The notes under the pieces are model-generated. The model was not told the origin of the DNA and ran no database searches. It saw only the letters and a list, made by a program, of their open reading frames with translations. Shown here piece after piece: positions 37,242 to 48,084 of a stretch of 64,000 nt of DNA. Positions within the stretch are counted from its first letter, which is position 1. Each line of letters opens with the position of its first letter. The DNA is taken from NCBI GenBank assembly GCA_023052935.1, contig CM041295.1, positions 107,076,711-107,140,710 on the forward strand. The letters run 5' to 3'. The position numbers and the translations under genes are program-made. This DNA is from Piezodorus guildinii. Its lineage: Eukaryota; Arthropoda; Insecta; Hemiptera; Pentatomidae.

Positions 37242-39722
37242 ATACTCACTCTAAATAATCTTAGGGAAGTTAAAAACAGCAAACAGTTCTGGACTACTGT
37301 AAATTCTCTAAAACCATATAAAAGACAATCAAACGAAATAGAGATAGAAGAATGGAGCAGATTTTATATATCACACTATGGCCAAAAAACCATCCACGAA
37401 ACTCATTTTTTTTTCAGTCATCCATCCTTATCTGGAGAGTAAAATCGCTTTAGAGGAATTACAATTTTGCATCCAACAATCAAAGAACCAAAAAGCTCCT
37501 GGTTTCGACAATATTATTTACGAAACCTTTAAAAGCCTTACCCCGGAATGGGAGCACTATCTCCTCAACCTCTTTTATACAGTGAAGGATCATGAGAAAC
37601 TCACTCTGCAATGGTCAAAATCCAAACTTTATTTACTATTTAAGAAAGGGGACAGGAAAGACCCAGATAATTACAGAGGCATATCACTTTTAAATACAAT
37701 GGTGAAGTTATTTACCAGTATTCTAGCAAGAAGGATCTAACTATGGGCAGAATATGAAAACCTCATACCTGAGGAACAAGCGGGGTTTCGAAGTGGTAGA
37801 GGCTGCTCAGATCACATCTTCTCTTTAATGTCACTGGTCAGCATTAACCACACAACTAAAGGCAGATACTTATTTGCTGCATTCATAGATTTAAGGAAAG
37901 CCTTCGGCTCTATCAACCACAGCCTGCTTTGGGAAAAGCTTTTTTCACTTGGAATCGAGGGGAAACTCATAAGGATTATAAAGGTGTTATACGACAATGC
38001 TTCAACTCAAATAACAATAAACGGAAAGCTTTCGGAAAACAGAGATATATCGTCAGGTCTTTTGCAGGGAGGAAGCCTTAGCCCAACACTCTTCATCATG
38101 TTCATATCCGATATTGTCCTATTCTTCCAAGATAATGGAGCTACAGGAGTTAGCATTGATAGTACTCATGAGGCAATCATGCTCTTGTTTGCTGATGACA
38201 TTATTATTCTCAGTAATACTTGGCAAGAAGCGTAAAAGATACTGATGATCTTACAACAGTACTGCGAGAAGAATTCCCTAACCGTAAACGTAAAAAAATC
38301 CAAGGCTGTTGTATTCCATTAGTTCCCTAGGTTTAGGCAGCTTAAACCCCTTTACTTGAATAAAGAAAAATTAGAATACTTAAAGGACTATCCCTATTTG
38401 GGAGTACCATTCACTTCCTCAGGAAAATTTAGCAAAGCATCTGAGCATTTTATTCAGAGGTCCTCTGTTGCAGCTGCAAGAGTATTGGATGTTTTGCGAA
38501 TGGCTGGAAATGATTCATGGGAAACAAAAATAGCTCTTTTTGATTCCATGGTAGCCTCAACCCTTCTGTATGCTTCTGAAATATGGAGCTTAAGATATCT
38601 AGAAGCTGTTGAAGTGGTACAACTAAAGTTCCTGAAGCAACTACTCAGATGGCCAAGGAGTACTGCCAACTTCATAGTACGTCTTGAAACCGGCCGAAAC
38701 CCATTGAGCGTCATGGTTTTGAAGAAATCTGTGAACTACTGGTCCAGATTGTCAATCATGCCGGAGGAGAGGCTGCAAAGACTTTGTTTCAACAGACTGA
38801 TTTCGCTGCATGCAAGGAACCCTGATATAAAGTATAACTGGGTCTCACAAGTTAGATCGATGACTGCTCAATAAGGCTGTGAAGAAGATTTCAGTGTATT
38901 GTGCCCGAATGGATTATTAAAGTGCAGAGATGCAATAATGGAAAGGATAAAAAATTATAACCTTTCAATATAAATCCACCGATCTCTCAATTCTAACCAT
39001 AACCCCATATACAGAACTATCTCCAGCTTCAGTATCTCCAGCCCAGAGATCTATCTGACATATACAGCCAACATAAAAAAAAATAAGATCATTGAGCCAG
39101 TTAAGAATTTCAAGCCCAGAACGTACCACACTTTATGGAAAAACCAAACTGAACATCTTCAAAGTACAGGAAACCTGCACTTTCTGTGGTCAGTTTATCT
39201 TGAACAGCCTGTTTCACGTACTTCTCTACTGTGAAAAGCTCATAAAAGACAGAGAGAGCTATTTACAACCATTTTTATCAGGATCCAGTGATGACCGGAA
39301 AATTCTTCAAATAGACAATATTGAAAAACTGAACAACATTTTCTGGTTTACTAAGTCAGCATGTAATACCCTGGATATCTTGAACTGTGAAGGCCCACAC
39401 ATCAATTAAGTGTATAGTTATCTAAGGTTAACTGTTTATCATTTTTCATTGTACGGCGATTGTTTTCAGTATGTTTTTCAAGTTGTTAATTGTTTTTGTT
39501 TGTTTTTTATGTTTTATTTCAGTGTCGTTTTTCTATTATGTATCAATTAAATGATAAAATGTATTATTTAAATAGTTTACAATTATTATTTTTCAAGTTT
39601 TTCTCAAGAGCCGAATAAATGGACATTTGATATTAACTAGACTCATGCCATTGAAGAGATTTATAATTTGAATTGATTTGTACAAGAATGTAAATCTTAA
39701 ACAAATAAATTCTATTCTATTC
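37242..39722 (+). mobile_element. LINE with (TTCTA)n tail, inserted in the Gypsy LTR
   Basis: A 13-bp target duplication TACATACATAACT flanks it (37229-37241, 39723-39735). It is 5'-truncated. RT pieces: QSKNQKAPGFDNIIYETFKS, LYLLFKKGDRKDPDNYRGIS, EEQAGFRSGRGCSDHIFSLM, motif A AAFIDLRKAFGSINHSLLWE (FD replaced by FG), LLQGGSLSPTLFIMFISDIV and MLLFADDIIILSNT with FADD. After a stop the C-terminal part gives YLGVPFTSSGKFSKASEHFI and a cysteine/histidine motif CTFCGQFILNSLFHVLLYCE. The 3' end is AAATAAATTCTATTCTATTC. Stops at 37738, 38233 and elsewhere inactivate it. It is a different family from the other LINEs here. Confidence 0.9.
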
Positions 39723-39821
39723 TACATACATAACTAATATAAATGTGATACATTACAAAACAACAAATAACCTCTCTGAATTTAAATGAACATATGATTA
39801 AGGTAATTATTCATCCGCTCA

Positions 39822-39965
39822 AACTCATACACGACCTAAGAAAAAAAGGTTTTTAAAATGAGACATAAAAATAAAAACTTACTGATCGAACTGCAGATTT
39901 GTAAATTATTTAAAGAGAAATTGGTGATCACTTAAAACAGAGAGTGAGAATATGAGGATCTATGT
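39822..39965 (+). mobile_element. Tc1-like relic, right part
   Basis: AACTCATACACGACCTAAGAAAA ... GACATAAAAATAAAAACTTA ... AATTATTTAAAGAGAAATTGGTGAT parallels 62063-62180 and continues the match broken at 34694. The two halves therefore flank the Gypsy insertion. AACTC is the duplicated target. Confidence 0.65.
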
Positions 39966-40426
39966 AGTTTGGGGGATATATTAAGAAAATCATGGCGAAA
40001 TCTATAGCTCCGCGCTATTAATCTTTTTAAAATTCATGGAAACACAATGGTGAAGACCCATTTACTCCCCGCAGGGACTCATTCAGATAAGGAGGAGGGG
40101 GCAGTCAGCACTAGTGGACTCCACGCTAATAATAAAAAATCATATAGACATCGATCATACATTAACTTCAATGTAGGACTTCGGATTGTCGTGAGTTTAT
40201 ATCGACCAGGAGCTTTACAAGGTCTCCTCTCACAACTTGGTAAATACAGGATTAACTTAGCTACAATACAGGAAGTGTGGTAGACAGCGTCCGGCATACC
40301 TGAAAAGTGGGATCATACCATCTATTACATAGACCATGGAAATTTTCTACGTGAGTTGCACGGGATTTATTGTGAACAAACGTTTTTGCTGATTATTTCT
40401 TCAGTTTAAGCCCATTAGTTCGATTC

Positions 40427-40620
40427 AACACACAATTAAGCGTAAACTTAATTTATTGGTGCCGATGTTTCGGCCTAAATTATAGGCCTTCTTCAGGGTG
40501 GTTGTGTGAGCTGAGAAGGCGTCAGTCAACAACAAGCGTCAGTCAACAACAATGAGTCATTGTTGTTGACTGACGCCTTCTTCGGCACCAATAAATTAAG
40601 TTTACGCTTAATTGTGTGTT
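40427..40620. repeat. Nested inverted repeat, 39-bp perfect arms
   Basis: The outer arms AACACACAATTAAGCGTAAA... (40427-40465) and its exact complement (40582-40620) enclose inner arms GAAGGCGTCAGTCAACAACA (40514-40533) and TGTTGTTGACTGACGCCTTC (40561-40580). CGTCAGTCAACAACA is also directly repeated at 40520 and 40537. An additional GGCCTAAATTATAGGCC palindrome lies at 40472. There is no coding capacity. The block GACTGCACCCCGAACCAACTTCTC follows at 40627, so this may be a MITE derivative related to 4878-5011. Confidence 0.8.
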
Positions 40621-40654
40621 AAATTGACTGCACCCCGAACCAACTTCTCTCATA

Positions 40655-42620
40655 AAAATATTAAAAGTAACTGCGAGTTAACATGCACGCGAGCGATAAA
40701 AAATACAGCTCGAAAAACGTGATTATAACACCCGAAAACACATTAATTATTCCCCAAAACTACCCCTCCCCTCTAAAAAATCAAAATCAATAACTATCTT
40801 AAAACTAAATAGACGATAATTATTTTTTTAAATATTAGCTCTTAAAAAACAGAACTTGATATAAAATATCTAAAAAAAAAAAAGTTTCTATTATATAATA
40901 TGTTATGTGGTATATGTTGATAGGACCGTAGATCAAATATTTGGAAGAAACTTGAAAAAATTTCACCGCATATATCAAGCCAAATTCAACCTAGATTTGT
41001 GGCACATTAGTAAAATCAGACATTCCTGTCTGGGGGACTATTCCAGTTTCAGTTGACTAGACAACTGATTTTCAAAGTTGTTACCAACATTGAGTGAGGG
41101 GAGGGGCTAAAAATAGCAGAATGATTGAAAAGTTCTTCAGTGAGTTATATAGCTACAAGACTGGTTTTGGACAATATATGAGTATGGACACAAAAACAAC
41201 CTTTTAAATAGAATGGACAGCCTGTCTATTCAGTCAGCAAATCACAAACAGGCTCAATAGCACTGAGTGATTGTTGGTATAGTAGCATATAATATTGACA
41301 CTCTAATCTTTTATTAAAAAAAATTAAGTAATTTCCATTAAATGGATACATATATAATGTCTAAGCACAATAAATAACAATGACAGGATGTCAATAACTG
41401 TGGTTGTTGGACATCAATGACTTTCAAGAATAAATAATGAAAAAGCTATAAAAAAAGCTTGAACTTTTTCCTACAAGTTCAAGTAAAATTAATAATAATC
41501 AAAATCACTTACACAAAATTAAAATTAATAATACTCATGCCTAAAGTTGTAATCCCTAGGCATGAAAATAATAACACATAAGTAGATAACTACAGACAAA
41601 TTCAACCGTTTATTTTAATAAAATATAAAATAATTTACAAAAATATAAAACTTTGATACAAATAAAAAAAAAAAAAGTTTACAAAGAATCTTGTAGCTAT
41701 GAGAAGTTATAATAAAAACAAATCTTTAATTAAATAAAACAAAATAACAATTAATTGATGAATAACTTAAAAGTACCAGATCATGTGATATGTTATTTCA
41801 AGTAAAATACATCTAAGACCCTGGTTTACATTAAAGCATAAGGCACAAAAAACAATATACAGAATATAAAACCTATGAAATTGAGACTGTTTTATTTTTC
41901 TTAACACTGACGTAGATTAAAAACAACAAAATTAAATATCACAGATTTATCATGTAACATATTGATGTAAATCATAACCATAGTCAACCTTAATAGTAAT
42001 GGAAATACTATTAGAATAAAATTGTTCATATAGTTACTTTTAGGATTGAACTTAACAAATGTGAGTTAAAAGATTATATAGAATCTTGTTTATGTCAAAG
42101 TAGGCCATGATGAAAAAATGTGAGGAGAAACCATCAGAACACATATGAAAGTAATCTAAAATGGCATTGGTGAAAGAATATTGACTTATAGGAAAGCTGC
42201 GGTGTTAGTAAACATCATTAGCCAAAAAAGAGGTTCCATCAGTACACAATTGAAAAGCCCAGCCATAATGAATGATGAAGAACAGAGTACTATATAATAT
42301 CATTATACTATTACAGAAAAAAATAGTTTTTAAAAAAATCAGTAAAATAAGAGCTTGTAGGACAAAAAAATCAGAAAAGAGATCAAAGGAAGACAGTCTA
42401 CATGAGACAATCTTTAAACAAGGGGACAAAGGCAGATTCTGTACTCTCAGATACATCTACTACTCCACTTCTGCTGAAAATCCTGAATGCCAGAAATTGC
42501 CAGGCAGCAGAATCCAGAGAAATACACATTTAGAAAGTGGCTTGCCTAACTTATTTGGGTCTCTTTAACACAACATACTAATTTGACCTCACCAGGATTA
42601 TTTTTAAGATTACCAAGGTC
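40655..42620. other. Intergenic AT-rich region, nothing recognised
   Basis: It lies between the APMAP gene and the 3' end of the BAR-like gene. Long poly(A)-rich stretches and no ORF with family resemblance. A small minus-strand ORF at 42205-42456 has no support. Confidence 0.5.
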
Positions 42621-42624
42621 ATTC

Positions 42625-42862
42625 CATTAATGTAGTGGCTAGCTTAACAGCCTTCTATGCTTAAGGTGCCGGCAGTGGCCCTAGGATTTTTTAAAGGGAG
42701 TAAAAATCCTCGGTTATGCCGTCCTTCAGAAGAGATGTATGATGGTGGTCCTGAGCAATGCCAGGTACTCGTTAAAGATCCCCATCCTAATGAAGCCTGG
42801 ATAGGCAAAATATAGGACTAACACACTAGCATCATCAAAATAAACACAGTAGCATAAAGAAA
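42625..42862 (+). mobile_element. tRNA-derived SINE, family A
   Basis: TGTAGTGGCTAGCTTAACAGCCT opens the tRNA-like head. GGGAGTAAAAATCCTCGGTTATGCCGTCCTT, CAGGTACTCGTTAAAGATCCCCATCCTAAT and AGTAGCATAAAG follow in the same order as the reverse copies at 51765-52057 and 52750-52990. The box B region is degraded. CATTCCATTA before and CATTCAATTG after may be a decayed target duplication. Confidence 0.8.
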
Positions 42863-43043
42863 CATTCAATTGAATAACAAACAACTAAAGGTAACTGAAG
42901 TTAATGCAGAATGCCAAAGAAAAAATATATGGTGTGCTCGCATAGATACTGTGAAGGACAACGGGGTTTAGGCATAATTTCCTTGGCTACCTTAAAGTCA
43001 TACAGCCTCAAGTGTTGGAATTGTTTTTGCTAGTCCCACTAGT

Positions 43044-43961
43044 AAATTCATTTATAGTGTTTAGTTATCAATATTTTGTTAATATTAACAATAAGAGGCG
43101 ATTAATTACTATTTGAACTAAGAAAAGTAAAAGGTACTTAAGAAGATAATTAAACTGGTATTTAACCCTTTTAAACTAGTTCTATGATAGCATAAAATAG
43201 TTTATATTATTTAAATACCATTTATTTATGTATTAATATAATGTTTTAATCAAAAATGTGTGAATAGTTTTTGAGAAAAATGTATGTGGCATATACCATT
43301 TCTATTAAATGAATAATTTCTGTTTCATAGAACTTTTCATTGTTGAAGTAGACTCTTAGAATACACACCATTTTGAAATAATCATTATTTAAACAGAAGG
43401 GACTTGAATATGTATTTCCATTTAAAACTCAGATTAAAATTATGTCATGAACGCAATTTATATTTTTATGAATTTAAAAATGTCATAAAACATTTTAATA
43501 ATGATTTTTATTCTCCATTACATTATCATTCTCATTTATTTCTATAAAATACTGTAAATAGATTTTTTGATAATTATATGAGATTTTCATGTTAATTTGT
43601 TTTGTATTTTAAATATACCTCCACTAATATAGTATTATTATTAACCCTTTAGCATCCAACTTGCTGGACCGGCTGGTAGTGAAGGCAACTGTGCCCGCTG
43701 GACTGACTACTTTTTGACTCTGCTATTATGTTTCTTTTGTTAATACCTTACAGTTTCCCAACATCCTTTTTGATCCGGACATTGGACCGGCACAGGGGGA
43801 TTTTAAATTTTTTAAAATAAAAATAAAAAACTATTAAAATTTAATGTAACTTTTTTTACTTCTTAAGTACCTTTTACTTTTCTTAGCTCAAATAGTAATT
43901 AATTAACCTCTTATTGTTAATATTAACAAAATATTCATAACTAAACACTATAAAGGAATTT
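43044..43961. mobile_element. Long-TIR element, arms about 100 bp
   Basis: The left arm AAATTCATTTATAGTGTTTA ... TTGTTAATATTAACAATAAGAGG ... GAAAAGTAAAAGGTACTTAAGAAG (43044-43145) is mirrored at 43860-43961. The interior has no ORF and includes TTAACCCTTTAGCATCCAAC followed by GGACCGGC words. Total length about 918 bp. The superfamily is not evident and target duplications were not resolved. Confidence 0.7.
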
Positions 43962-45107
43962 AATAATTTCCTTCTCTAAAGTGCCTTTTGTTTTGTTTGT
44001 TTTAAATAATAGACTGTTCTAAATTGTAACACAAGCAAATAGATGAACTATGGAAGAATTTTATAATTAACTGAAGAAGAAGTACTGTCCTAAGTTAAAA
44101 AAATAAATAAAGATTTTAGAAAAACAGAATCTAATAAAAATTTCAGAAGTTATTATTATATAGATTATAATTTTTATTGTATCTAAACGTTTCCATGGAA
44201 ATTAAAGATGGTTTCAAATTATTTTGAAGTAGGGAGGGTTACGTTTTTATTACTTTTATTTTTTTTAAGAACACACGATTTCTTGTTTTGTGACATCACA
44301 TTACACTTACCAAATGCACACAACATCCACTCTCGACAAGTAAAATATAACATACAATACACGCCTGCATTTAATATCAATGCAGTAGTGAAGAGCAAAG
44401 CACTGTATCGCTCTATAGAAATGCAGAGAAGTGAAAACATACGACCTGCCTTTGTGTTTATATCACCTAATCACTGAAAGTACTGGAATAGAGTTTATGG
44501 AAACTGTTCTGCATTAAGAAAAAACAAATGAAAGGAAGAAAAGGAATTTAAAAAATGATGGTATGGTCAAAAAAAAAAAAAAAAAAAAAAAAAATCAGAA
44601 GGAAATAATCCTTCTAAAAAATGTATGTGACCGGAATTCAATAGGCTACATCCCCAAATTTATTCCATTACTTCTATTCCAGGAACTACTAGTAACTGAA
44701 TAAACAGACAATAAACTTTAAGATGCTGAACATGCAATAGAATGCTTTAAAGGATTCGGTGAAAATGAATTTGATCATAAATTGTATACATATATGAATA
44801 TATGTGGTATGTAAATTCATTTAAACATTAAAATTTTAACACTAAAGAATTAAATTATATTTACATTTAGATTAAAAACTTTTCATGTGGAGGGGAGAGA
44901 GTTACTCATGTCTGTGTTCAACAAAATTTTGTGAAGCACATTTCATAAATTAATTCAAACACCAAAGTAATTTTGAGTTGAAACTGTTGTTACAATCAAT
45001 ATTTACCTAAAGAGTGAAAACACAAATTTTATGTCAAAGGTTTCTTAACAGAGATTTATCAACAGAATAGAAGTGCAGGCTAATCCAAAACCAAGTCTGA
45101 GTTAAAT
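43962..45107. other. 3' flank of the BAR-like gene, nothing recognised
   Basis: AT-rich with a 28-A run near 44570. Part of this stretch should be the 3' UTR of the gene ending at 45108. A minus-strand AATAAA (complement of TTTATT) occurs near 44659, some 440 bp past the stop, and is a possible but unproven poly(A) signal. Confidence 0.35.
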
Positions 45108-45237
45108 TTATATATTTGAATATCTTCTATATGATATATCTTGATCAGCAATATTTACTCCTCCAACAGCTCCCTCCAGACTGTTGTTATCTGATGGTGG
45201 CAAGTCATACTGTGGTGGAAACTCAGAATGTCTTTGA
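45108..45237 (-). CDS. BAR-like PPxY protein, exon 6 (terminal)
   Basis: The acceptor ATTTTCCAG precedes T CAA AGA CAT TCT. The 130-nt exon ends at TAA (45110-45108). It encodes QRHSEFPPQYDLPPSDNNSL and EGAVGGVNIADQDISYRRYS then NI-stop. PPQY is the second PPxY motif of the protein, a typical ligand for WW domains such as those of Nedd4-family ubiquitin ligases. The tail is otherwise polar and probably disordered. Confidence 0.85.
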
Positions 45238-45353
45238 CTGGAAAATAAAAAAGTAAAAATTAAGAAATTTCATGACCCGCTAAACATATATAATAATAAA
45301 TAGGATGTAAAAATATTAAATAATATGATATAAAGGTCTTAATAATATCTTAC

Positions 45354-45570
45354 ACATTAATATCTTGATTCTGAAGTACATTAGTGTAAGATGTAAATTG
45401 GTTTGGGTTATCTTCACAATATTCAGGTACACTTCCAAGAACTGATTGAGTTGGAAAGTCAGGTATTCTTGAATAAGGAGGTGGAGGAGCACTTTCAATA
45501 TTGGATGACTTTTTATAACAAAGGATTGCTTCTTTGGCTTTGTGCACAATATTCCTAGCTGTTTCAGAGC
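45354..45570 (-). CDS. BAR-like PPxY protein, exon 5
   Basis: The acceptor CATTTTAG precedes GC TCT GAA ACA and the donor GTAAGA follows AAT GT. The 217-nt exon is in phase with exon 4 (G+GC) and exon 6 (GT+T). It encodes the end of the helical region (SETARNIVHKAKEAILCYKK), then the proline-rich linker SSNIESAPPPPYSRIPDFPT and QSVLGSVPEYCEDNPNQF. PPPPY contains the first PPxY motif. The shift from charged helical to proline-rich sequence marks the domain boundary at about residue 245. Confidence 0.88.
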
Positions 45571-45759
45571 CTAAAATGTGCATGCATTTTAGAAAAATAA
45601 ACAAATAAGTAAAATGATTTTAAATTGCCAAATATAGTACTGTTCCTTAAAGATTAAATTAAAGATTATTTATTCAACGAGCAAATAAATAATTAATCTG
45701 GATCAGGATATAACATTGTTATTTTAAAAAATATATCATTTCATATATTTAATTAAATA

Positions 45760-46683
45760 TTGGGTAGTGTCACATGAAATGTCCATTTTCAAGGTAAAGG
45801 ATTTTTATTAAAAATACGATACAAAAATAAGATAATTTTATTCGAAGTATTTACCTTCTTTTTCTACACATTTTTCCCAACGTGACACCAACTTTTTTAT
45901 CCCCGAACTGAAAAACTCTGAGCTTTGAAGTGAAACCAAATCTGAAAACGCACTTTTCACTTGATCATCATTTTTAAAAAGTTTTCCTTTGACGAAGTTG
46001 TCTAAATTCCTGAACAGGTTGTAATCTGTTGGAGACAAGTAGGGAGAATATGGTGGATGTGGAAGAACTTCGTAGCCCAGTTCTTTCAATTTTTGCACAG
46101 TATGTTTTGAAACATGGGGTCTTGCTGCTGCTCAGTGAGATCATGAGGTACCCATGTATCGAGCATTTTTACTTTCCCAATACACTTTAAATGTCTGGAA
46201 ACAGTAGATGCACTTGCATTTAGTTGTGCTGAGAGTCCTTTAACTGTTTGGTAGGGGTTTCCTTCAACTGTATGTTTGAGGACATCGTTGTCTATTATGG
46301 ACGGAGGTCTTCCTCGGGGCAAGTTTTCCAAGTCGGTATCTCCAGCTGGAAACTTAGCAAACCAACGGCGAATGGTCCGTTCATTAATACTCCCTTCCCC
46401 AAACGCCTTGCAAATATTTCTAACAACCTCAGCTGCTGAATGGCCGAGTTTAAACTCGTACAAAAATATTACTCGAAAATTGCGTGTTTCCATGTTCATA
46501 TTTGGAGGCATACTAAAAACTGGGTAATTGATTGGGAAGCTAATGTTTATAATACAAAGGTAGAGGATTAGTGACTGTTTACTTTAAATATGTAAACATT
46601 CGGAAGAAAACAACAGAGACCTGCAAAATCCTTTATGTATTTCAGAAACTAAAAAAAGGGACATTTCATGTGAAAAAACCCAA
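45760..46683 (-). mobile_element. Mariner-family DNA transposon, internally deleted
   Basis: TIRs of about 27-30 bp (TTGGGTAGTGTCACATGAAATGTCC at the left; the right end complements TTGGGTTTTTTCACATGAAATGTCC) with TA on both sides (45758-45759, 46684-46685). 924 bp. It lies in the intron between exons 4 and 5 of the BAR-like gene, on the same strand. TIRs and protein differ from the mariner at 6757, so it is a separate lineage. Confidence 0.92.
45838..46511 (-). pseudogene. Mariner transposase, deleted and frameshifted
   Basis: Frame 46086-46511 starts MPPNMNMETRNFRVIFLYEF and carries the HTH region (FKLGHSAAEVVRNICKAFGE, TIRRWFAKFPAGDTDLENLP) and second HTH (TVKGLSAQLNASASTVSRHL). After a frameshift near 46090-46130 the frame continues ARPHVSKHTVQKLKELGYEV, HPPYSPYLSPTDYNLFRNLD and VSRWEKCVEKEGKYFE, ending at 45838. 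The region with the first catalytic Asp is deleted. About 225 residues remain of roughly 340. Confidence 0.88.
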
Positions 46684-46869
46684 TATATAGATAAAATACT
46701 GCTAGCATTAAGATTATATGTATACATTTATTTTTCGGCTACATTTTAAGAATTTATTATTCTCATATTCAGGGCAATTTTAAGCAAAACAGTGCCCATC
46801 AAAAAATATATATAAATGTTACAATTTTTAAGTTAAGATTAAGAGTCAAGAACAAACATTATATATACA

Positions 46870-47580
46870 TATATCGTCAGTTTGGTCAGAGATGGCAACC
46901 AGTCAACATCGTTCCCCTGTGCACTTTTTATTTACAACTCTAAGTTTCATTATTTAAAATTTTTTTTTCTTGCTATTTGTGTATCACATTATAAACAATA
47001 GTTCCCGTGTATTCACTCTTCATTTAAGTAAACACATTGCACCAAAAATTGGTGAGAAGCCTGGGAGTTTACTGAGATACAGCTGTTAGTTTGTTAAATA
47101 ATCCCTACATTCAAAGGTATTAAAGACATCAACACCTGTTACTGTTTACCTTAATATCTCTATCTTAATATCTGTGAGTACTGTTTGTTTTCATAACATT
47201 ATTTTTTCAATTTCATTTAAAAAATGGTTCATTGTTCATTGTGCGAATGTTCCATTACTTGTGATGACAAAGACAATTTAAATTGCAGTAAATGCTGTGT
47301 TGTTTATTACGGCAAATGCTGTAATTTGAGAGAAAAAGAAATTGAAACTATGAGAGTTAGTAAAAAATCATGGCTGTACCATAAATGTGGCCCAGAAAAA
47401 AAATAAAAAATTGATAAACCTTCATCATCACCTTCCAAGATCAGGTGAGCGGCAATTAGGTATGCTAACCTAAGCCGATGTAATGGCAGCAGTGACCAGT
47501 CAAGGATCCCAGGTCAACGAGGAAATTAAAAATATGCGCGGTTCTCTAGAAAAATATGGAGAACTTAGTTTTGAGTTTTG
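46870..47580 (+). mobile_element. LINE 5' fragment with PHD-finger-like ORF1 start
   Basis: The ORF at 47224-47406 begins MVHCSLCECSITCDDKDNLN and continues CSKCCVVYYGKCCNLREKEI. The Cys/His spacing of CxxC ... CxxC ... C ... HxxC resembles the PHD-type zinc finger at the N-terminus of ORF1 in several insect LINEs. Downstream, in another frame, EEIKNMRGSLEKYGELSFEF joins sequence identical over about 22 bp to the start of the LINE at 25690 (AATATGGAGAACTTAGTTTTGA), tying the two as one family. It ends abruptly at a mariner fragment. Confidence 0.7.
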
Positions 47581-47581
47581 A

Positions 47582-47775
47582 TTGAGGAGATAAAGACTGC
47601 ATCGCTGGAAGAGCTCAAGGCTATACAGAAAAGTGCTTTGAGGATTGGAAAAACCATTGGCATAAGTGTATTGTATCCCAGGGGGATTACTTTGAAGTGG
47701 ACAACATAAATATTGATAAATATTTTTTCTTAAAAATACAAAGCCACCTTATTTTTTGAACACACCTCGTATATA
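47582..47775 (+). mobile_element. Mariner 3'-end fragment
   Basis: GAAGAGCTCAAGGCTATACAGAAAAGTGC ... GAGGATTGGAAAAACC..TGGCATAAGTGTATTGTATCCCAGGGGGATTACTTTGAAG encodes, with one frameshift, the C-terminus of a SETMAR-like mariner transposase (FEDWKK..WHKCIVSQGDYFE). It ends in the TIR-like AAAATACAAAGCCACCTTAT ... GAACACACCTCGTATA. No 5' half; fused to the LINE fragment at its left. Confidence 0.8.
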
Positions 47776-47898
47776 TATATACATATAAATGTATTTATGT
47801 AAAATGGTTTGTATTATGTTATAAATGAATTACGATTCATCTTATTAAATAATAAAAGTCTAATAAAACTTTAAAATTTCAATAAAAAACATGACTAC

Positions 47899-48084
47899 CT
47901 GAATAACGAATGTCTTCAATATTTCTATCATGAACGTCAGGCAAGCATTCAGATACATCTTTGTGTGCATGAAATAAAATATTTGCTTTTCCAACCATAT
48001 CCAAATATGATGATGAAACATTCAAAAGACCTCCTTTAACTAACATAAGTTTCACCTGCTCATTTTCTAATGCTTTTGAATTAA
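47899..48084 (-). CDS. BAR-like PPxY protein, exon 4
   Basis: The acceptor TGTTTCTAG precedes TT AAT TCA AAA and the donor GTAGTC follows TAT TCA G. 186 nt, phase 1 in and out. It encodes NSKALENEQVKLMLVKGGLL, NVSSSYLDMVGKANILFHAH and KDVSECLPDVHDRNIEDIRY. The segment is amphipathic and helical, resembling the last long helix of BAR-type domains. It lies 11.5 kb from exon 3; the intron between them holds a large share of the transposons of this half of the window. Confidence 0.87.

Larger units (their letters stand above)
34695..39821 (-). mobile_element. Gypsy LTR retrotransposon, PR/RT-deleted, with LINE in its 5' LTR
   Basis: LTRs of about 170 bp begin TG and end CA: 34695-34864 (3' LTR) and 37157-37241 plus 39736-39821 (5' LTR, split by a LINE). 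The element is flanked by a perfect 5-bp duplication AACTC (34690-34694, 39822-39826). Gene order on the minus strand is gag (37072 down), zinc knuckles, RNase H and integrase, as in Ty3/Gypsy. Only about 2.3 kb lies between the LTRs because protease and most of RT are gone. A purine-rich GAGGGGTAAG borders the 3' LTR and can serve as polypurine tract. No env. Confidence 0.92.

Noticed and set aside
39870..40045. Candidate first exon of the APMAP-like gene (minus-strand CGATCA followed by GTAAGT)
   Set aside because: The available ATG frame stops before the donor, and the region belongs to the Tc1-like relic.
43152..43670. piggyBac-like element from TTAACCC words at 43161 and 43644
   Set aside because: Both words face the same way and no matching opposite end was found.
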